From NCBI GenBank assembly GCA_052389435.1, contig JBQTIB010000076.1, forward strand, positions 22,106 through 86,105: a stretch of 64,000 bases of DNA. Direction: 5' to 3'. The notes beneath the pieces were generated by a model, which worked only from the letters and a program-made list of their open reading frames with translations, did no database searches and was not told the origin of the DNA. How positions within the stretch are numbered: position 1 is the first letter of the stretch; each line of letters starts with the position of its first letter. The DNA comes from JBQTKD01 sp052389435 (GTDB lineage: Bacteria > Actinomycetota > Actinomycetes > Sporichthyales > Sporichthyaceae). The position numbers and the translations under genes were made by a program. Below are positions 62,015-64,000 of the stretch, in pieces.

Positions 62015-63048
62015 TGCGGGTAGCTCGCGGTGTCGGGAGCGGTCGGCGCGACGTTCAGGGCGTCGAGCTTCGGGGTTGTTCCGCCGAGCCGGGAGATGAT
62101 CGTTCTGTAGTTGTAGCGCATCAGGGCCGCCCAGGAGTGGTCGGCTTCGCCGGGCCTTCCGGGCAGGTCGTCGTCGCGCAGGGTGTCCTCGACGTGGGCG
62201 CCGGTGGCACGGCCGATCTCTTCCAGGGCCCTGCTGGGGAAGACCTCCGAACCGAACACGGCCTTGACGCCCTGGGCCTTGATCTGATCGATGAGTTCGG
62301 CCAGTTCCTTGGGCGTGGGCTCCTCGAAGCTGCCCGGCTGCACCGCGCCGATGACCCGCCAGCCGTAGGTCTTGGCGAAGTAGGCGTAGGCGTCGTGGTA
62401 GGTCAGCAGTTCCCGCTGGTCCGTGGGCAGCGACTCCTGGTCGCTCTTGATGGCCTCGGACAGGGCGGTGGCCTGGGCGCGGAAGGCCTCGTAGTTGGTC
62501 GAGTAGGTGGCGGAGTTGGCGGAGTCGGCCTCGGTGAGCTTGGCCTTGACGACCTCCGCGTAGCGGATCGCGTACGTCGGGTCGGTCCACAGGTGCGGGT
62601 TCGGCCTGTTGTCCTCCCGGGGGAAGGAGAAGTCGAAGAGGTAGTCGTCTTCGGGAAGGACCTCGTTGCCGAGTTCGACGATCTTCGCCCCGGGCTTGAG
62701 GTTGGCCTCGGCGAGCTTCTTGGTCGGCTCTTCGAGCTGCAGGCCGTTGATGAAGACGATGTCCGCCGTCGACAGCACGGCGGCGACGCTCGGCGCCGGT
62801 TCGAACGTGTGCGAGTTGGTGCCCTCCGGGACCACCCCCTCGATCGTCGCCGCATCCCCCGCGACTGCGGCGGCGATCGAAGTGATCGGCGCGACGGTGG
62901 TGACCACCTTCAGCCTCGGTCCCGCCGACTCGCGGGGCGCCGACGGCACCGAGGCGGGCTCGGCGGTGTCCGCGGCTCCGCCGCACCCGGCGAGCAGGGC
63001 GAGGGCCAGGACGGGTAGGACGGGAAGGAGTCGATTGCGCACGGTCAC
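62011..63048 (-). CDS. Metal-binding lipoprotein of Zn/Mn ABC importer
   Basis: 345 residues. Signal peptide with lipobox LAGC near residue 20. Metal ligands of the cluster A-I family: His in NSHTFEP, His in NPHLWTD, His in TYHDAYAYF and an acidic residue in FGSEVFPS. There is no His-rich loop of the ZnuA kind, so zinc versus manganese cannot be decided. GTG 63048 chosen; in-frame codons further upstream precede the signal. First gene of the operon, with a Fur-like palindrome upstream. Confidence 0.9.
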   Translation of the reverse strand: MTVRNRLLPVLPVLALALLAGCGGAADTAEPASVPSAPRESAGPRLKVVTTVAPITSIAAAVAGDAATIEGVVPEGTNSHTFEPAPSVAAVLSTADIVFINGLQLEEPTKKLAEANLKPGAKIVELGNEVLPEDDYLFDFSFPREDNRPNPHLWTDPTYAIRYAEVVKAKLTEADSANSATYSTNYEAFRAQATALSEAIKSDQESLPTDQRELLTYHDAYAYFAKTYGWRVIGAVQPGSFEEPTPKELAELIDQIKAQGVKAVFGSEVFPSRALEEIGRATGAHVEDTLRDDDLPGRPGEADHSWAALMRYNYRTIISRLGGTTPKLDALNVAPTAPDTASYPQ

Positions 63049-63080
63049 GGTTCGCAGCCTAGCCGCGTCCGGCTTGCTCT

Positions 63081-63095
63081 TGCGAATTGTTCGCA
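63081..63095. promoter_or_regulatory. Fur/Zur-type palindrome upstream of the metal ABC operon
   Basis: TGCGAA-TTG-TTCGCA is a perfect 6-3-6 palindrome, flanked by GCTTGCT (63072-63078) and AGCAAGC (63095-63101). It resembles the general Fur-superfamily box TGCRAATNNTTYGCA. It lies between the divergent binding-protein and SRAP genes, 33 bases from the former's start. Confidence 0.55.
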
Positions 63096-63122
63096 GCAAG
63101 CTGGTGCGGGCAGGCTGGACGA

Positions 63123-63890
63123 ATGTGTGGACGCTACGGGGCCAGTTGGGGGGTCGACGACCTCACCCGCGAGTTCGACGTCGCACGCGTCGACGTGCCG
63201 GAGGCCGAACGGCTCGGGCCGGACTACAACGTCGCGCCGACCAAGCCCGTCTACGGGATCCTGACCCGGCGCGGGCGCGACGAGCCGCAGGAGGCCGAAC
63301 CGTTGCGGCGCCTCGTCGTCCTGCAGTGGGGCCTGGTCCCGTTCTGGGCGAAGGATCCGAAGATCGGCTCGCGCATGATCAACGCCCGGATCGAGACCGC
63401 GGCCGAGAAGCCGGCCTTCCGGGAGGCGTTCGCCAAGCGTCGCTGCCTGCTCCCGGCGGACGGCTACTACGAGTGGTACACCCCGGAGAACGCAGGCACC
63501 AAGCCGATCAAGCAGCCGTTCTTCATCCGCAGCCGCGACGGCCGGCCGCTGGCCCTGGCCGGGCTCTACGAGCTCTGGCGCGACCCCACCCGCGACCGCG
63601 ACGACCCGCGGTCCTGGCTGCGGACCGCCACCGTGCTGACCACGACCGCCACCGACGCGGTCGGGCACATCCACGATCGCCAGCCGATGTTCGTCCCGCG
63701 GGACGGTTGGGGAGATTGGCTGGACCCCGGCCTGTCCGATCCCGAGGCCGTCACCGCCCTGTTGACCGCCTCGCCGGGCGCCGGGCTCGAGGCCTACCCG
63801 GTCTCGACGGCGGTCAACAACCATCGCAACAACGGACCCGAACTCCTCGAACCGCTGCCGCAGGCGCAGCCCCAGACGCTGTTCGACTAG
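63123..63890 (+). CDS. SRAP/HMCES-family protein (abasic-site DNA-protein crosslinker)
   Basis: 255 residues, a full SRAP domain. ATG TGT gives the essential Cys2 (MCGRYG), which after Met removal crosslinks to abasic sites in single-stranded DNA. Other sites: YNVAPTKPV, LQWGLVPFWAKDP, INARIETAAEKPAFR, RCLLPADGYYEWY and the TAVNNHRNNGPEL histidine. Ends QPQTLFD at a TAG that forms part of CTAG, immediately followed by an insertion-sequence end. The upstream in-frame start at 63087 would hide Cys2 and is rejected. Confidence 0.93.
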   Translation: MCGRYGASWGVDDLTREFDVARVDVPEAERLGPDYNVAPTKPVYGILTRRGRDEPQEAEPLRRLVVLQWGLVPFWAKDPKIGSRMINARIETAAEKPAFREAFAKRRCLLPADGYYEWYTPENAGTKPIKQPFFIRSRDGRPLALAGLYELWRDPTRDRDDPRSWLRTATVLTTTATDAVGHIHDRQPMFVPRDGWGDWLDPGLSDPEAVTALLTASPGAGLEAYPVSTAVNNHRNNGPELLEPLPQAQPQTLFD

Positions 63891-64000
63891 GGCGTGTCTC
63901 CTTATTCGAGTAGCCAGATGGTGATGGCTCGCAGGACGACGCCACCGCGGTAGGTGAGTGCGAGCTTGTCGTAGCGGGTGGCCAATCCTCGCCACTGCTT
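63891..64000 (-). mobile_element. 3' end of an IS5-type insertion sequence (cut by window)
   Basis: GGCGTGTCTCC at 63891-63901 is a plausible terminal inverted repeat; inside it, on the minus strand, is the end of a transposase frame. The preceding CTAG (63887-63890) fits the short target duplication of several IS5 groups. The other end is outside the window. Confidence 0.75.
63902..64000 (-). CDS. IS5-family transposase, C-terminal 32 codons only
   Basis: The minus strand from 64000 reads KQWRGLATRYDKLALTYRG and then VVLRAITIWLLE before TAA at 63902-63904. The RYDKLALTYRGGVVLRAI pattern is the well-known C-terminal end of IS5-family DDE transposases. The start lies beyond the window. Confidence 0.85.
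   Translation of the reverse strand, partial: KQWRGLATRYDKLALTYRGGVVLRAITIWLLE

Overview
The window is very G+C-rich with many GTG and a few TTG starts, and it carries actinobacterial hallmarks: mIHF, a helicase-motif-poor PriA, DUF222/HNH proteins and a TCGAAC(N4)GTTCGA SOS box. The backbone order pyrF-mihF-gmk-rpoZ-coaBC-metK-priA-def-fmt-rsmB-rpe-ribD-ribE-ribBA-ribH-hisE-hisG, then infC-rpmI-rplT-rRNA methyltransferase-pheS-pheT, is classic Actinomycetota. I infer a free-living actinomycete, possibly of the Frankiales/Sporichthya type; the genus is a guess.

Layout. 1-5656: part of a Ter-associated biosynthetic cluster (C-C bond lyase, a PRTase-TRSP protein fused to a StiP/PELOTA PRTase, a HAD phosphatase, a coiled-coil protein). 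5653-10770: a lone lipoyl-domain protein, tsaD, and a sulfate ABC importer operon (sbp-cysT-cysW-cysA). 10794-13610: an M16 peptidase. 13645-17026: pyrF to coaBC, in which rpoZ carries an in-frame TAA at codon 43. 17152-23297: an accessory block between coaBC and metK (TetR/MFS pair with twin operators, SOS-boxed DUF222/HNH gene, cupin, bacterial PH protein, D-aminoacylase). 23517-33831: metK, a LolA/RseB-like protein with its ABC exporter, a lipase, then priA-def-fmt-rsmB. 33930-42128: a potassium island (two KimA-like permeases flanking TrkH, TrkA, a short KdpD-like kinase and a KdpE-like regulator, with no kdpFABC). 42148-43384: a palindrome, a structured leader and a DUF3494 ice-binding-type secreted protein. 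43472-50772: rpe, riboflavin and early histidine genes, plus small PH, SHOCT and SseB proteins. 50882-58314: a YVTN propeller protein, the infC operon with a three-hairpin leader, an SpoU methylase and pheST. 58611-60409: two tandem YkuD-like secreted proteins. 60368-63048: a Zn/Mn-type ABC importer behind a Fur-like palindrome. 63123-64000: an SRAP/HMCES protein with the end of an IS5-type insertion sequence at its stop codon.

Themes. (i) Accessory blocks sit at junctions of an otherwise conserved backbone. (ii) Short perfect tandem repeats lie on gene edges, several containing start or stop codons (3335, 23280, 37931). (iii) The strongest candidates for new biology are the fused Ter enzyme with its coiled-coil partner, the potassium island with a KimA paralogue lacking ligand-site residues, the leader of the ice-binding-type gene, and the interrupted rpoZ. 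All assignments come from reading the sequence and remembered family motifs; no database search was run.
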